A DNA stretch of 64,000 nucleotides. Source: an uncultured Clostridia bacterium (GTDB lineage: Bacteria > Bacillota > Clostridia > Oscillospirales > Ruminococcaceae). The stretch lies in NCBI GenBank assembly GCA_947589355.1, contig CANPZC010000004.1:52905-116904 (forward strand). Reading direction: 5' to 3'. Below are positions 32,542 through 41,794 of this stretch, piece by piece. Position numbers and translations under genes: made by a program. Position 1 is the first letter of the stretch, and each line of letters opens with the position of its first letter. Under the pieces are notes generated by a model. The model ran no database searches, was not told the origin of the DNA, and saw only the letters and a list, made by a program, of their open reading frames with translations.

Positions 32542-34293
32542 TCAATACCCCTCGTTATAAACATAATACTCGCTGCCGCGCAGATCGAGATTTTTGTCTT
32601 TGTCGTTCACATATATCTTAGTAGCGCAGAAAATGCCGTCTTCGGTCGAAAGCACCACCGCCGCAGTAAGATCGCTGTTTTCACCGCCGCTCGTGTATGT
32701 CGTCAGGTTCACGCCGGGGGAGTCTAGCGGCACAACTGCCTGCACCTCAAACTGCTGATTTATCCCGTTCAAGGTCGTTTCACTGCACTGCGAAAGATCG
32801 TATTCTATATATTCATCTTCGCCGTTGTTCATCAGAAATCCTACTTTTCTGGTGCTGTAGCCGTAGTCGGTGCTGTAGTCGATAAGTATCGTGTCATTCG
32901 TAATGCCGGTTATACCGAAAATTGTGTCGACCTGCTCGTCTTTATTGTATGGAATATTCGCATCGCAGTATTTAAGCATTCTTTGTGCTTTGTATTCTGC
33001 ATCGTCATAAACGCAAAAGTCCGAGTCCCTCAGACCCAGAAATTCGTATGCCCCGTCGCCGTCTTTCTCCAGCTTTTCCTTATAATATACGCCGTCATGC
33101 GTTTCAAGCACAAGCGCCGCCGTCATATGCCTATAGCCTGCTTCACGCGTGTATGCGGTAAGCGTAATGCCGGGCGAGTCAAGCGGCACAACAGCCTGCA
33201 CATCATATTGTTGCGCTATTCTTGTGATCGTATTATTCTCGCATTTTTCAAGCTCGTATTCTATATACTCATCATGATCGTTGTGCATAAGAAAAGCTAC
33301 TTTTTTCTTGTCGTAGTCAATAAGTATGCTGTCGTTTGTTATCTCCTCTATACCTAAAATGCCGTCGACTCTCTGATAGCTTTCGTTGTATGATATTACC
33401 TCATCGCATTTTTTAAGCATACTTTTTGCGCGATGCTTTTCTGCCATAGTTTCAATTTCGGGCGCGAGGAAGTAAAGAGCCATAGCAGCGACCGCAACAG
33501 CGCATATTACTCCCACCGCAATGCCGAACTTTTTCTTTTGTATCTTTTTGAATAAGCCGATCTTTCGCGCAAGGCAGGCAAGCTGAATTATCAGGCATAC
33601 TGCCAACAGCGGCGAAAGATAAATGCTCAAAAACATAACGCCTACAAAAAATCCGTCAAAGCCGTATGATCTGCTCCATAAAAAGTCTATGCCGTGAACA
33701 GCGCAGAACAAGCCGAACAGCAGTACGACAGCATACGGTATGAACGTCAGCAGGAGAGGGGAGAAGCGCTTTTTGCCGCCCTCTTTTTCAAGCATATGCA
33801 TAACGCCCGTTTCGCGCTGTATAATGCACTCAAAACGCTCGTTGCCTGCCTTTTCGCCGTGGTCATGCCGCTCGTTTGCCTCTATCGCATCTTTCAGAGT
33901 GACAAATTCAAGCACGAACTGCTCCTCAGCCTCGTTCTGCTCAAGCCGCTGCGGCTGGATTTCTTCCTCTACGTCGCAAAAGTAGTAATAGTTGTCCTGA
34001 ATGAACATATCGCTGTCAATGCCCTTTTGCACGCGGTGAACTAAGCCGTATTCGCGCACGGAGGAGGGGATGACCACAAGACCGCTTTCCTCAAGTACCT
34101 CGCGGCAAAGGGTCGCGGTGTGGTCTTCGCCTTTTTCAGCGCCGCCGCCCGGGAACTTGTAGTAATCGTATTTAAGGCTGTGAATAAGCGCGTATTTGCC
34201 GTCTTTTTGTATAATTCCGCGTACCGACGGCCGCACGAACGCAGTGCCGTTTTCGTTGTAGTCTTTTTTGTCAATAACGAACAACGTGCGCAT
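32542..34293 (-). CDS. NUDIX hydrolase fused to a membrane region and a duplicated C-terminal domain
   Basis: A 583-residue protein. Residues 1-160 are a NUDIX domain with the full box (GGGAEKGEDHTA...REVLEESG). Residues about 180-290 hold three or four membrane helices. The remainder is a domain of about 130 residues present twice (each with GI..ITND.ILIDY, EDEYIEY.L..C and QAVVPLDSPG), probably outside the cell. NUDIX enzymes hydrolyse nucleoside diphosphates linked to X; fusing one to a receptor-like membrane protein is unusual. The start at 34293 follows AGGAGG by 8 bp. Single-gene unit downstream of the tRNA cluster. Confidence 0.75.
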   Translation of the reverse strand: MRTLFVIDKKDYNENGTAFVRPSVRGIIQKDGKYALIHSLKYDYYKFPGGGAEKGEDHTATLCREVLEESGLVVIPSSVREYGLVHRVQKGIDSDMFIQDNYYYFCDVEEEIQPQRLEQNEAEEQFVLEFVTLKDAIEANERHDHGEKAGNERFECIIQRETGVMHMLEKEGGKKRFSPLLLTFIPYAVVLLFGLFCAVHGIDFLWSRSYGFDGFFVGVMFLSIYLSPLLAVCLIIQLACLARKIGLFKKIQKKKFGIAVGVICAVAVAAMALYFLAPEIETMAEKHRAKSMLKKCDEVISYNESYQRVDGILGIEEITNDSILIDYDKKKVAFLMHNDHDEYIEYELEKCENNTITRIAQQYDVQAVVPLDSPGITLTAYTREAGYRHMTAALVLETHDGVYYKEKLEKDGDGAYEFLGLRDSDFCVYDDAEYKAQRMLKYCDANIPYNKDEQVDTIFGITGITNDTILIDYSTDYGYSTRKVGFLMNNGEDEYIEYDLSQCSETTLNGINQQFEVQAVVPLDSPGVNLTTYTSGGENSDLTAAVVLSTEDGIFCATKIYVNDKDKNLDLRGSEYYVYNEGY

Positions 34294-34396
34294 GAAAACG
34301 CCTCCTAACAAAAAAGCCCCGAAAGATAGGTTTCGGAGCTTAAAATTCAAGTAACTGTTTTTATAGAAAAAATCCCCCGGCTTATGCTAAGGGAAT

Positions 34397-34472
34397 TGGA
34401 GCGGATTACGAGGCTCGAACTCGCTACCTCCACCTTGGCAAGGTGGCGCTCTACCAGATGAGCTAAATCCGC
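34397..34472 (-). tRNA. tRNA-Gly (anticodon GCC)
   Basis: 76 bases with encoded CCA; acceptor GCGGATT/AATCCGC, anticodon stem CCACC/GGTGG with loop TTGCCAA. Last of four tRNAs read on the minus strand; terminator-like hairpins follow at about 34368-34395 and 34309-34338. Confidence 0.95.
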
Positions 34473-34475
34473 ATA

Positions 34476-34551
34476 TGGTGCTTCCGGACGGAATCGAACC
34501 ATCGACACGGGGATTTTCAGTCCCCTGCTCTACCTACTGAGCTACAGAAGC
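34476..34551 (-). tRNA. tRNA-Phe (anticodon GAA)
   Basis: 76 bases with encoded CCA; acceptor GCTTCTG/CGGAAGC, anticodon stem GGGGA/TCCCC with loop CTGAAAA. Three bases separate it from tRNA-Gly. Confidence 0.95.
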
Positions 34552-34659
34552 AGAAGTAATGAATAATGAATGGTGAAGAGTGAATAGTTAATAGTTGTTG
34601 TAAGGGGAAAGAGCGGTTCTTTGAAAACTTTGATTGCGTATAAACTATTCAGACTTCGA

Positions 34660-35266
34660 GAAATTGCTGACCGCTTTTTGCGGCAAAATAAATCTTCGGC
34701 ACTTGCCATGCTAGAAGCAAGAAAACTAGAAGCAAGAAAACTAGAAGCAAGAGGCAAGAGAAAACTTCGACTTCAAACAAAACTGTTAAAGTTGCGCTGT
34801 GGGAAGATTTAGGGTTTCAAAAAAGAAAGGCTACAGGATTTCTTTTTTGAAATTGCCGCCCCCATAATGGCGGCAAAATAAATCTTCAGGCGAAAAAATC
34901 CCGAGCAAAGTTTTGGCTCAAATAAAGCCATAAACGTTGCACTATGGGAAGTTTTGCGGTTTCGCAGAAATTGCGGACATTGTCCGCAAAGCAAAACTTC
35001 GGCACTTGCCGCTAAGCAAAACTCTAAGTCAATTCAAACTTTAGAAGTTTCGCTGTGGGAAATATTGCGGTTTTATAAAAAATCATGCTTACAGGATTTT
35101 TTATAAAATCGTTGACCCTTTGTCAACGAAGCAATATTTCAGGCGATAAAATCCCGAGCAAAGTTTTGGCTCAAATAAAGCCATAAACGTTGCACTATGG
35201 GAAGTTTTGCGGTTTCGCAGAAATTGCGGACATTGTCCGCAAAGCAAAACTTCGGCACTTGCCGCT
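34660..35266. repeat. Array of nested-palindrome (three-way-junction) elements
   Basis: Four complete modules at 34803-34887, 34948-35000, 35059-35140 and 35201-35253 and a partial one near 34670-34700 lie between tRNA-Asp and tRNA-Phe. Each has an outer stem (GAAGATTTA/TAAATCTTC, GAAGTTTTGC/GCAAAACTTC, GAAATATTGC/GCAATATTTC) enclosing two hairpins: the first begins GGTTT and ends AAAT, the second is followed by AAA or GAA. Each is preceded by GTTxCxCTxTGGGAA. Sequences differ but pairing is kept. Bases 34885-35013 and 35138-35266 are a 129-bp duplication with one mismatch. Three 15-bp copies of AGAAGCAAGAAAACT lie near 34712-34756. No gene is present. Confidence 0.85.
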
Positions 35267-35279
35267 TCGCGGCAACGTG

Positions 35280-35356
35280 TGGCGACCCGGATGAGACTCG
35301 AACTCACGACCTCCGCCGTGACAGGGCGGCGTTCTAACCAACTGAACTACCGGGCC
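35280..35356 (-). tRNA. tRNA-Asp (anticodon GTC)
   Basis: 77 bases with encoded CCA; acceptor GGCCCGG/CCGGGTC (one G-T pair), anticodon loop CTGTCAC. Confidence 0.95.
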
Positions 35357-35381
35357 GTGCGAGAGTGAAACCACTCTCACT

Positions 35382-35457
35382 TGGTGGGAACAATAGGGCT
35401 CGAACCTATGACCCTCTGCTTGTAGGGCAGATGCTCTCCCAGCTGAGCTATGCTCCC
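35382..35457 (-). tRNA. tRNA-Val (anticodon TAC)
   Basis: 76 bases with encoded CCA; acceptor GGGAGCA/TGTTCCC, anticodon loop CCTACAA. First of the four minus-strand tRNAs in transcription order. Confidence 0.95.
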
Positions 35458-35605
35458 GATTGCACAGGCAATGTTATAATTATATACTTTTTTGATCTCT
35501 TTGTCAAGGGGTTTGCCCGATTTTTTTATTTTTGTGATTTCTCACAAATTGTTTTTCTGTACTCATGCCGCCGAGGGAACTTTTGCACAAATTCTTCCGC
35601 AGCAT

Positions 35606-35634
35606 TTGCACCGCGCCGCCGGGTGTGCTATACT
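35606..35634 (+). promoter_or_regulatory. trmO promoter
   Basis: TTGCAC (35606-35611), 17 bp, TATACT (35629-35634), 30 bp before the start codon. Confidence 0.65.
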
Positions 35635-35663
35635 TAAAACAGAAAATAAAAGGGGAGAGGGAT

Positions 35664-36326
35664 ATGGAAATTAAGCCCGTTGCGCATATATTTACCGACT
35701 TTGACGACAAATTTGGCATACCGCGCCAAAGCGGCAGAGTGGCACAGCTTTTCGGCAGGATAGTTTTTGAGAAAGAGTTTAGCAGCGAGCAGGCTCTGCG
35801 CGGAATAGAGGGCTTTTCGCACCTGTGGCTGATATTTGACTTCTCGCTCGCCCACCGTAAGCAGCAGCCGCTCACCGTGCGACCGCCGCGCCTTGGCGGC
35901 AACAAGCGCGTGGGCGTGTTCGCAACAAGATCGCCTTTCCGACCGAACAATTTGGGGCTTTCCTGCGTGAAGCTCGAAAGGGTAGAGGGCTGTGAGCTTG
36001 TGGTCTCCGGCGTTGACATTTTAAGCGGTACTCCTATTTATGATATAAAACCCTACCTGCCTGCCGCCGACTGCATACCGCAGGCTACAGGCGGTTTTGC
36101 AGATGAATATACCGATTACCGCCTTAAAGTTGACTTTCCGCAAAACCTTCTGCAAATGCTCCCCGAGGATAAAAGAGAGGCCGCAATTGCCTGCATCGCC
36201 GACGACCCACGCCCCTCCTACCAAGATGATGATCAGCGCATTTACGGTATGCGTTTTGCTAGGTTTGATATACGTTTCAAAGTCTCAGACGGCACGGCGC
36301 AGGTAATAGAGGTCGTGAAAATATAA
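35664..36326 (+). CDS. trmO: tRNA (t6A37) N6-methyltransferase TrmO
   Basis: A 220-residue member of the TrmO/YaeB (TsaA) family. It shows KFGIPRQSG near the N-terminus, GFSHLWLIFDF, and RPPRLGGNKRVGVFATRSPF followed by RPNNLGLS, which form the AdoMet-binding beta barrel. TrmO adds a methyl group to t6A at position 37 of tRNA-Thr reading ACY codons. The start at 35664 follows AGGGGAGAGG. It has its own promoter and a terminator shared with the convergent ECF gene, and lies beside a tRNA cluster. Confidence 0.9.
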   Translation: MEIKPVAHIFTDFDDKFGIPRQSGRVAQLFGRIVFEKEFSSEQALRGIEGFSHLWLIFDFSLAHRKQQPLTVRPPRLGGNKRVGVFATRSPFRPNNLGLSCVKLERVEGCELVVSGVDILSGTPIYDIKPYLPAADCIPQATGGFADEYTDYRLKVDFPQNLLQMLPEDKREAAIACIADDPRPSYQDDDQRIYGMRFARFDIRFKVSDGTAQVIEVVKI

Positions 36327-36363
36327 AAAGCGTTGGGTACTATAAAGCGCCCAACGTTTTTGT
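36325..36363. terminator. Bidirectional terminator
   Basis: CGTTGGG (36331-36337) pairs with CCCAACG (36350-36356), flanked by AAAA and TTTTT. It ends trmO and, on the other strand, the ECF gene whose stop is at 36366. Confidence 0.8.
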
Positions 36364-36365
36364 TG

Positions 36366-37625
36366 TTACAGAATGTAGTCGGTCATGCAGTCATACCAGT
36401 GAACATACGTTGCGCCGTTTACCGTCAGCCGTTCATTATCGGGCAAAAGTTCGCTCCACCTTTTTCCGCGGTGGTCGTCACGCTCAAATCTTCGCCACAG
36501 AACAGTCCGTCCGTTTTTGTCAAGAAACTGCTCCGTTACCATGCCGCAATTGTATGTCTCGATGTCTATAACGCACACAGTGTCATAGCTTTTGCCGCCT
36601 ATAGTTACAGTATATCTGCCGACAATATCCAGAAGAAAATCCTTTTCTGCACTAGTGATAATACTGCCTGCTCTGCTTATGTCGCCTTTTGCCGAAAGAT
36701 GTGTTTCGTTGCCGCAGTTGTTCTCGCCAAATCCCCAGTTGGGCATAAATTCATCGACATCGAGAAACGTTATAAAATTGCGAACATCTCCGTCGTTCCT
36801 CAGCGTTGCAAGATAGCGGCAATGAGTATCAGTCAGCTGGGCAATAAAGGTGCGCTCGATAACATCGTTCTTTTCGCAGCAAGATGTTTCTTTTGCATCT
36901 ATCTCTACGCCCTCTATCCCGTGGACTTTTGCTTTCCCCGTTACGCGCATATCGAAAACGCTGCTGCACTTGCGCGAGGGCATATCATACAGTCCCCACG
37001 ACAGCTTTTCACCAAGCTTCGGCACCAAGAACCACCCCATAAGCTCTTCCCATTTTACCGAAAACGGGGCTTCGCCGCTTGCTTCTATCTTGTACTTTGG
37101 CATAATTTCGGGTAATTTTTTCATAGTATTCTCTCCTTTAGCTCTGCCGGTGTGATACGGATATTTCACTTTGAAATTCTGCCTTGCCGTGTGCAGCCTG
37201 CTTTTTACCGTACCAAGCGGTATATTCAGCCGTTTTGCTATCTCGGTCTGCGACAATTCTTTCCAGTAATAAAGATACAGTATCTGCTTGTCTTTGTCAC
37301 CCAGCATAGCCACCGTTTCTTTTACCAAAGAGTCTGCCGAAACGCCGTGCCTGCCGTCTGCAAGCTCTCTTTCTGAAATTTCGTCAATAGGTATTTCGCT
37401 ATGCTCAGCCTTTCTGCGAAAGTGATCGCTGCATTTGTTTTTCGCAATACTTATCAGCCACGCCTTGAATGAATCTTTGTTTTTCAGCTGGCTAAACTTC
37501 TGGCAGGCGGTAAGGTAGACCTCCTGCAAAACGTCGTCTGCATCTGCTTTTGTACTCAGCCGAAACCTGACATAGCGCTCTGCCGAGAGCCGCTCCTTTT
37601 CCAAAAACTCTTCAAATTCGTCCAT
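36366..37625 (-). CDS. ECF sigma factor fused to a second domain with its own internal start
   Basis: A 419-residue protein. Residues 1-160 are an ECF sigma factor (region 2 YVRFRLSTKADADDVLQEVYLTA, region 4 LYLYYWKELSQTEIAKRLNI and GTVKSRLHTAR). The second part, from MKKLPEIMPKYKIEASGE, is a cytoplasmic domain of about 250 residues found on its own in relatives. The in-frame ATG at 37124 is six bases after AGGAGAG (37137-37131), so this part may also be made separately. There is no membrane helix, unlike the first ECF fusion at 13681. The start at 37625 follows GAGGTGAGG. Confidence 0.8.
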   Translation of the reverse strand: MDEFEEFLEKERLSAERYVRFRLSTKADADDVLQEVYLTACQKFSQLKNKDSFKAWLISIAKNKCSDHFRRKAEHSEIPIDEISERELADGRHGVSADSLVKETVAMLGDKDKQILYLYYWKELSQTEIAKRLNIPLGTVKSRLHTARQNFKVKYPYHTGRAKGENTMKKLPEIMPKYKIEASGEAPFSVKWEELMGWFLVPKLGEKLSWGLYDMPSRKCSSVFDMRVTGKAKVHGIEGVEIDAKETSCCEKNDVIERTFIAQLTDTHCRYLATLRNDGDVRNFITFLDVDEFMPNWGFGENNCGNETHLSAKGDISRAGSIITSAEKDFLLDIVGRYTVTIGGKSYDTVCVIDIETYNCGMVTEQFLDKNGRTVLWRRFERDDHRGKRWSELLPDNERLTVNGATYVHWYDCMTDYIL

Positions 37626-37752
37626 ATCCTCACCTCTTTTTTGTGTACTTGAAAACCGGTCTCACTTATATAGACGGATATGCAGTATAAAAGGTTCATT
37701 GCTAAATAAAAAAGAGCGAAACTTTAAAGCTTCGCCCTTTTATTAGTATTAG

Positions 37753-39546
37753 TTACTTTATCGGCTCAAAGTCAGCAGCGCCGTGTTTGCACAGCGGACA
37801 AATGAAATCATCGGGCAGCGTGTCGCCCTCGTAGATGTATCCGCATATTTTGCATACAAAGCCCTTTATGCCCTCTGTCTGCGGCTTTGGCTTAACGTTT
37901 GCGTGATAGTACGAATATGTCATAGTCTCCTTGTCGTTTATCGTGCGTGCCTCGGTAATGCTGCAAATGAACATTCCGTGCGTGCCAAGGTCAACATACT
38001 GCTCAACTTCCAGCGAAATAAACGCATTTATATATCTCGGCATGACCGCCAGCCCGTTCGCAGAGTGGTCGCACTGATAGTCGGCAAATTTTTCTGTGTT
38101 CCTGCCGCTTACAAAGCCGAAGTCTTCAAACACCTTGAAAGGCGCATCGGTGCTAAGGCAGTTTACGTTCATTTTGCCCGTCTGCTTTATAACGTGGTGA
38201 GAGTAGTTTTCCTTGTTGATAGTGACCGCTATTTTGTCGGGGCTGTTTGCCACCTGCGATACCGTGTTCACTATAAGACCGTTGTCCTTGCTGCCGTCGT
38301 TGCAGGTAACTACATACAAGCCGTAGCCAATCTTGAACATAGCAGCAGGGTCGTTCTTCGGCGCAGAATCTGAGCGCGCAATGTAGTCCTGACAAAGCTC
38401 ATTCGCCATAGCCTCTATCTGCTCTTTGTTTCCGCTCTTTACAGAAGACATAATGCTTACCGTGGTGTCGAGCCACTCGATGTTCTTGCAGTTTTCAAAC
38501 ATCTTCTTCATCGTCTTAGCGGCAAGCGGCGCCCACGAGCCGTTCTCTATAAGACCTATAGTCCTGTTCTGATAATTTCTTTCTGTAAGAGCGTCAATAA
38601 ACGTCCTCATAAACGGGAAAATATCAGCATTGTAAGTCGTGGTAGCAAGCACGAGTTTTCCGTACCTGAAAGCATCTTCAACAGCCTCTGCCATGTCCTC
38701 ACGCGCCAGGTCGCATACTACCACCTTCGGGCAGCCTTTTTCTTTAAGCTTGTCGGCAAGCATATTTACAGCTTTTTTAGTATTGCCGTATACTGAAGTG
38801 TACGCTATCATAATACCCTCGCTCTCGGGCTGATATGAAGACCAAGTGTTGTACAGACCGAGATAGTAACCCAAGTTTTCTTTAAGAATAGGCCCATGCA
38901 GAGGGCAAATGGTCTGAATGTCAAGAGCCGCAGCCTTTTTCAAAAGAGCCTGCACCTGCGCGCCATATTTGCCCACAATGCCGAAGTAGTATCTTCTAGC
39001 CTCGCACGCCCAGTCTTCCTCAACATCAAGTGCGCCGAACTTGCCAAAACCGTCAGCCGAGAACAGCACCTTGTCGCAGCTGTCGTATGTCACCATAACT
39101 TCGGGCCAGTGAACCATGGGCGCAAACACAAAGTTCAGCGTGTGCTTGCCAAGCGGCAGAGTACCGCCGTTTTCAACAACTACCTTCTTGCTATCAATGT
39201 CAAGCCCGTCAAAGAAGTTGCTCATCATGCCAAAAGTTTTTGCGTTTGCCACCACCTGTGCCGTGGGGTATGCGTTAAGAAAACTTACTATGTTTGCCGA
39301 GTGATCGGGCTCCATGTGCTGAACTACCAGATAGTCGGGCTTTCTGCCGCCCAGTGCATCGCGCAGATTATCCAGCCATTCATGCGTGAACTTTATGTCC
39401 ACCGTGTCCATAACGGCAATTTTGTCGTCCATAATAACATATGAATTGTAAGCCATGCCGTTTGGCACATCATACTGCCCCTCAAAAAGGTCTACCTTGT
39501 GGTCGTTCACTCCTACATAGAGTATGTCGTCTGTTACCTTAACCAT
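37753..39546 (-). CDS. Flavodiiron protein with flavin reductase and rubredoxin domains
   Basis: A 597-residue four-part protein. Residues 1-245 are the beta-lactamase-like diiron domain (H77-x-E79-x-D81-H82, then the later H in PMVHWPE and CPLHGP). Residues about 250-390 are a flavodoxin (IMIAYTSVYGNT). Residues 400-545 are a flavin reductase-like FMN domain, and 555-597 a rubredoxin (CKICGYIYEGDTLPDDFICPLCK). It reduces O2 to water (or NO to N2O) using NAD(P)H-derived electrons within one chain, protecting anaerobic metabolism. The start at 39546 follows AAGGAG. The small FeoB-associated gene is immediately upstream. Confidence 0.92.
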   Translation of the reverse strand: MVKVTDDILYVGVNDHKVDLFEGQYDVPNGMAYNSYVIMDDKIAVMDTVDIKFTHEWLDNLRDALGGRKPDYLVVQHMEPDHSANIVSFLNAYPTAQVVANAKTFGMMSNFFDGLDIDSKKVVVENGGTLPLGKHTLNFVFAPMVHWPEVMVTYDSCDKVLFSADGFGKFGALDVEEDWACEARRYYFGIVGKYGAQVQALLKKAAALDIQTICPLHGPILKENLGYYLGLYNTWSSYQPESEGIMIAYTSVYGNTKKAVNMLADKLKEKGCPKVVVCDLAREDMAEAVEDAFRYGKLVLATTTYNADIFPFMRTFIDALTERNYQNRTIGLIENGSWAPLAAKTMKKMFENCKNIEWLDTTVSIMSSVKSGNKEQIEAMANELCQDYIARSDSAPKNDPAAMFKIGYGLYVVTCNDGSKDNGLIVNTVSQVANSPDKIAVTINKENYSHHVIKQTGKMNVNCLSTDAPFKVFEDFGFVSGRNTEKFADYQCDHSANGLAVMPRYINAFISLEVEQYVDLGTHGMFICSITEARTINDKETMTYSYYHANVKPKPQTEGIKGFVCKICGYIYEGDTLPDDFICPLCKHGAADFEPIK

Positions 39547-39547
39547 T

Positions 39548-39742
39548 TCAAACTTCTCCTTTATGATAATTTTTATTGTCTTTCATGGTGCATTTTGTCT
39601 TGCCGCAACTGTCTCTGTACGGGCAGCCCGAGCAGCCTTTTTTTCTGTCTTTCACCATTTTTATTATAGCGAAAACAAGCCATATCAGCAGCAGTGCGGC
39701 AACAATTATCGTGCCAATGTTATCGCGTATTATGCCGAGCAT
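39548..39742 (-). CDS. FeoB-associated Cys-rich membrane protein
   Basis: A 64-residue protein: one membrane helix (IIVAALLLIWLVFAIIK) followed by a cysteine-rich tail CSGCPYRDSCGKTKC, the pattern of the FeoB-associated family of ferrous-iron uptake partners. No feoB is in the window. AGGGGCGAT precedes the start. Its stop is next to the flavodiiron start, so iron handling and oxygen defence share a transcript. Confidence 0.75.
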   Translation of the reverse strand: MLGIIRDNIGTIIVAALLLIWLVFAIIKMVKDRKKGCSGCPYRDSCGKTKCTMKDNKNYHKGEV

Positions 39743-39782
39743 TTTTATCGCCCCTTGATAGTTTTGACATATGAATCAAGCG

Positions 39783-40694
39783 TTATTCTCTGCTTTTTAT
39801 AATGCCGTAAACTTCGTCTTTTTTCGGCGGATAGAGCGGAATAGGGAAGCGCGATATTGCAGCCGCAGCCACCGCGCTTGCAAAGCTTACAAGGCTCTCA
39901 TCTCCCATGCCCTGCGCCAGCGCGTAAACGCACCCCGCCTTAAAACTGTCGCCTGCGCCTAAAGTGCTCTGAACGCTTACTTTATAAGGCGTAAAGCGCT
40001 TAATATCGCCGCCTTTTCTGCCGTATACAAATTCGCCGCCGCCGTTTGTTATAATAGTAAGACCGCCGCCGTTTTGCATATAGTTTTCTGTTATCTCTTG
40101 GCGCGTGCTGCCTTTGCAGGTGCTTTCAAAACTTTCGCCCGATATTACAGATACCGCAGAATTTTTGTGTATATAGCTGTCATACGCACAGTCAACGGTC
40201 ACGTAAGGCACGCCGCATTTTACGCACAGCCTTGTCGCTTTTTCTGAAGCCTCAAAAAAGTATGGGTCAACAGCAGCCGCCGCGCAGCCGCGAATGTGTT
40301 CTTCTTTCGGCGTGTTCCACGGTTTTTCACTGCTGCTTTTGGCGTTTTCATAAAACTTTCCGTATGTGCCAAGCGGCGTTCTTATGTCGCCCGAAATTAT
40401 GATGTAGTCCTCCAGCGCCTCGCCGTTTTCATCAAATGTCAGCGGAGATATATCTACACCAAGTCTTGTGTAAAACTCTTTCACAGTTTTTACAGCGCCG
40501 CCGCAGATGTGGTTGCCGTCCATACAAACATCAGCGCCCAGCGATGACAGCACAGTCGCGCAAGTGCCCGTTTCGCCGCCGGGAAAGCAGTATTTCTGCT
40601 GCATTTCTCTGTAGGTGTCGGGTATTAAAAACTCATCGCCTATAAGAAAACTGTGCGACAGGCATATCATGCCGTAAAGATATATTTTTTTCAT
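39783..40694 (-). CDS. PfkB-family carbohydrate kinase
   Basis: A 303-residue PfkB/ribokinase-fold protein. The N-terminal substrate side has FPGGETGTCATVLSSLGADV, and the C-terminal signature STLGAGDSFKAGCVYALAQG contains the catalytic Asp in GAGDSF. The exact sugar or nucleoside substrate is not clear. The start at 40694 overlaps the galE stop by one base (TGATG); the longer frame to 40742 lies inside galE. It is co-transcribed with galE, which points to a sugar role. Confidence 0.82.
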   Translation of the reverse strand: MKKIYLYGMICLSHSFLIGDEFLIPDTYREMQQKYCFPGGETGTCATVLSSLGADVCMDGNHICGGAVKTVKEFYTRLGVDISPLTFDENGEALEDYIIISGDIRTPLGTYGKFYENAKSSSEKPWNTPKEEHIRGCAAAAVDPYFFEASEKATRLCVKCGVPYVTVDCAYDSYIHKNSAVSVISGESFESTCKGSTRQEITENYMQNGGGLTIITNGGGEFVYGRKGGDIKRFTPYKVSVQSTLGAGDSFKAGCVYALAQGMGDESLVSFASAVAAAAISRFPIPLYPPKKDEVYGIIKSRE

Positions 40695-41710
40695 CACAGA
40701 CCGTTCGGGTTTTGCTGAATGAACTTCCAGCCGTCGCGGCACATATCGTCAACGTTGTACTGCGCCTGCCAGCCGAAAAGCTCCTTTGCCTTTGAAGCGT
40801 CAGCATAGCACCACGCAATGTCGCCGGCGCGCCTGTCGGTTATCTTGTAGGGCAGCTGCTTTCCGCAAGCTTTTTCAAACGCGTGCAGAATGTCAAGAAC
40901 GCTAGAGCCGTTGCCCGTGCCGAGGTTTACAGCCTCAACGCCCTTGTTTTCAAGAACATACTTCACCGCACACAGATGACCTTTCGCTAAGTCAACAACG
41001 TGAATGTAGTCGCGCACGCCCGTGCCGTCGGGGGTGTCGTAATCGTTGCCGAAAACATTGAGATGCTCTCTCCTGCCAACAGCCACCTGCTGAATGTAAG
41101 GGAACAGGTTATTCGGTATGCCGTTGGGGTCTTCACCGATAAGACCGCTGGAATGTGCGCCGATCGGGTTAAAGTACCTCAGCAGAGAAATGCTCCATTC
41201 GTTGTCCGAAACATACACGTCTTTGAGTATCTGCTCTATCATAACTTTGGTGTAGCCGTAAGGGTTTGTGGCAGTGTTTGTCGGCATAGTCTCAACATAC
41301 GGCACGGGGTTGTCAACGCCGTAAACCGTAGCGGAGGAAGAGAAAACTATCTTCTTTACACCGTGCGCCCTCATCTCTTCTATAAGCATAAGCGTGCCTG
41401 TTATGTTGTTGTGGTAGTATTCCACGGGCTTTGCCACCGATTCGCCAACAGCTTTCAGCCCTGCAAAGTGTATTACGGCGCATATGTCGCCATGCTCGTC
41501 AAACACCTTGCCCAGAGCCTGCCTGTCAAGTATATCCACCTGATAAAAAGCAAAGTCCTTGCCGGTTATCTGTTTTATTCTTTTAAGAGCCTCGGGCTTT
41601 GAGTTTGAGAAGTTGTCAACAATAACTATCTCATATCCTGCCTCAAGAAGCTCAACGCAGGTGTGGCTGCCAATGTAGCCTGCACCGCCTGTTACCAATA
41701 TTTTACTCAT
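40694..41710 (-). CDS. galE: UDP-glucose 4-epimerase GalE
   Basis: A 338-residue short-chain dehydrogenase-type epimerase: NAD-binding GGAGYIGSH at residue 8, catalytic Ser/Tyr/Lys in SSSATVYG and YGYTK, and the family's DYIHVVDL motif. It interconverts UDP-glucose and UDP-galactose (Leloir pathway, cell-surface sugars). The start at 41710 follows AAAGGAG; the longer ORF to 41857 lacks a ribosome binding site and runs through a terminator. The PfkB kinase follows directly. Confidence 0.93.
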   Translation of the reverse strand: MSKILVTGGAGYIGSHTCVELLEAGYEIVIVDNFSNSKPEALKRIKQITGKDFAFYQVDILDRQALGKVFDEHGDICAVIHFAGLKAVGESVAKPVEYYHNNITGTLMLIEEMRAHGVKKIVFSSSATVYGVDNPVPYVETMPTNTATNPYGYTKVMIEQILKDVYVSDNEWSISLLRYFNPIGAHSSGLIGEDPNGIPNNLFPYIQQVAVGRREHLNVFGNDYDTPDGTGVRDYIHVVDLAKGHLCAVKYVLENKGVEAVNLGTGNGSSVLDILHAFEKACGKQLPYKITDRRAGDIAWCYADASKAKELFGWQAQYNVDDMCRDGWKFIQQNPNGL

Positions 41711-41794
41711 ATAGAGTTCTCCTTTCATAGGTAATATATACCTAAAAACAGTATACCAAAGCGAAAGCGTTTTGTCAAGCGGTTTCACACGCAA

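Noticed and set aside
34621..35307. Short open frames between the tRNAs
   Set aside because: They are shadows of the palindromic modules; near-identical peptides arise only from the 129-bp duplication.
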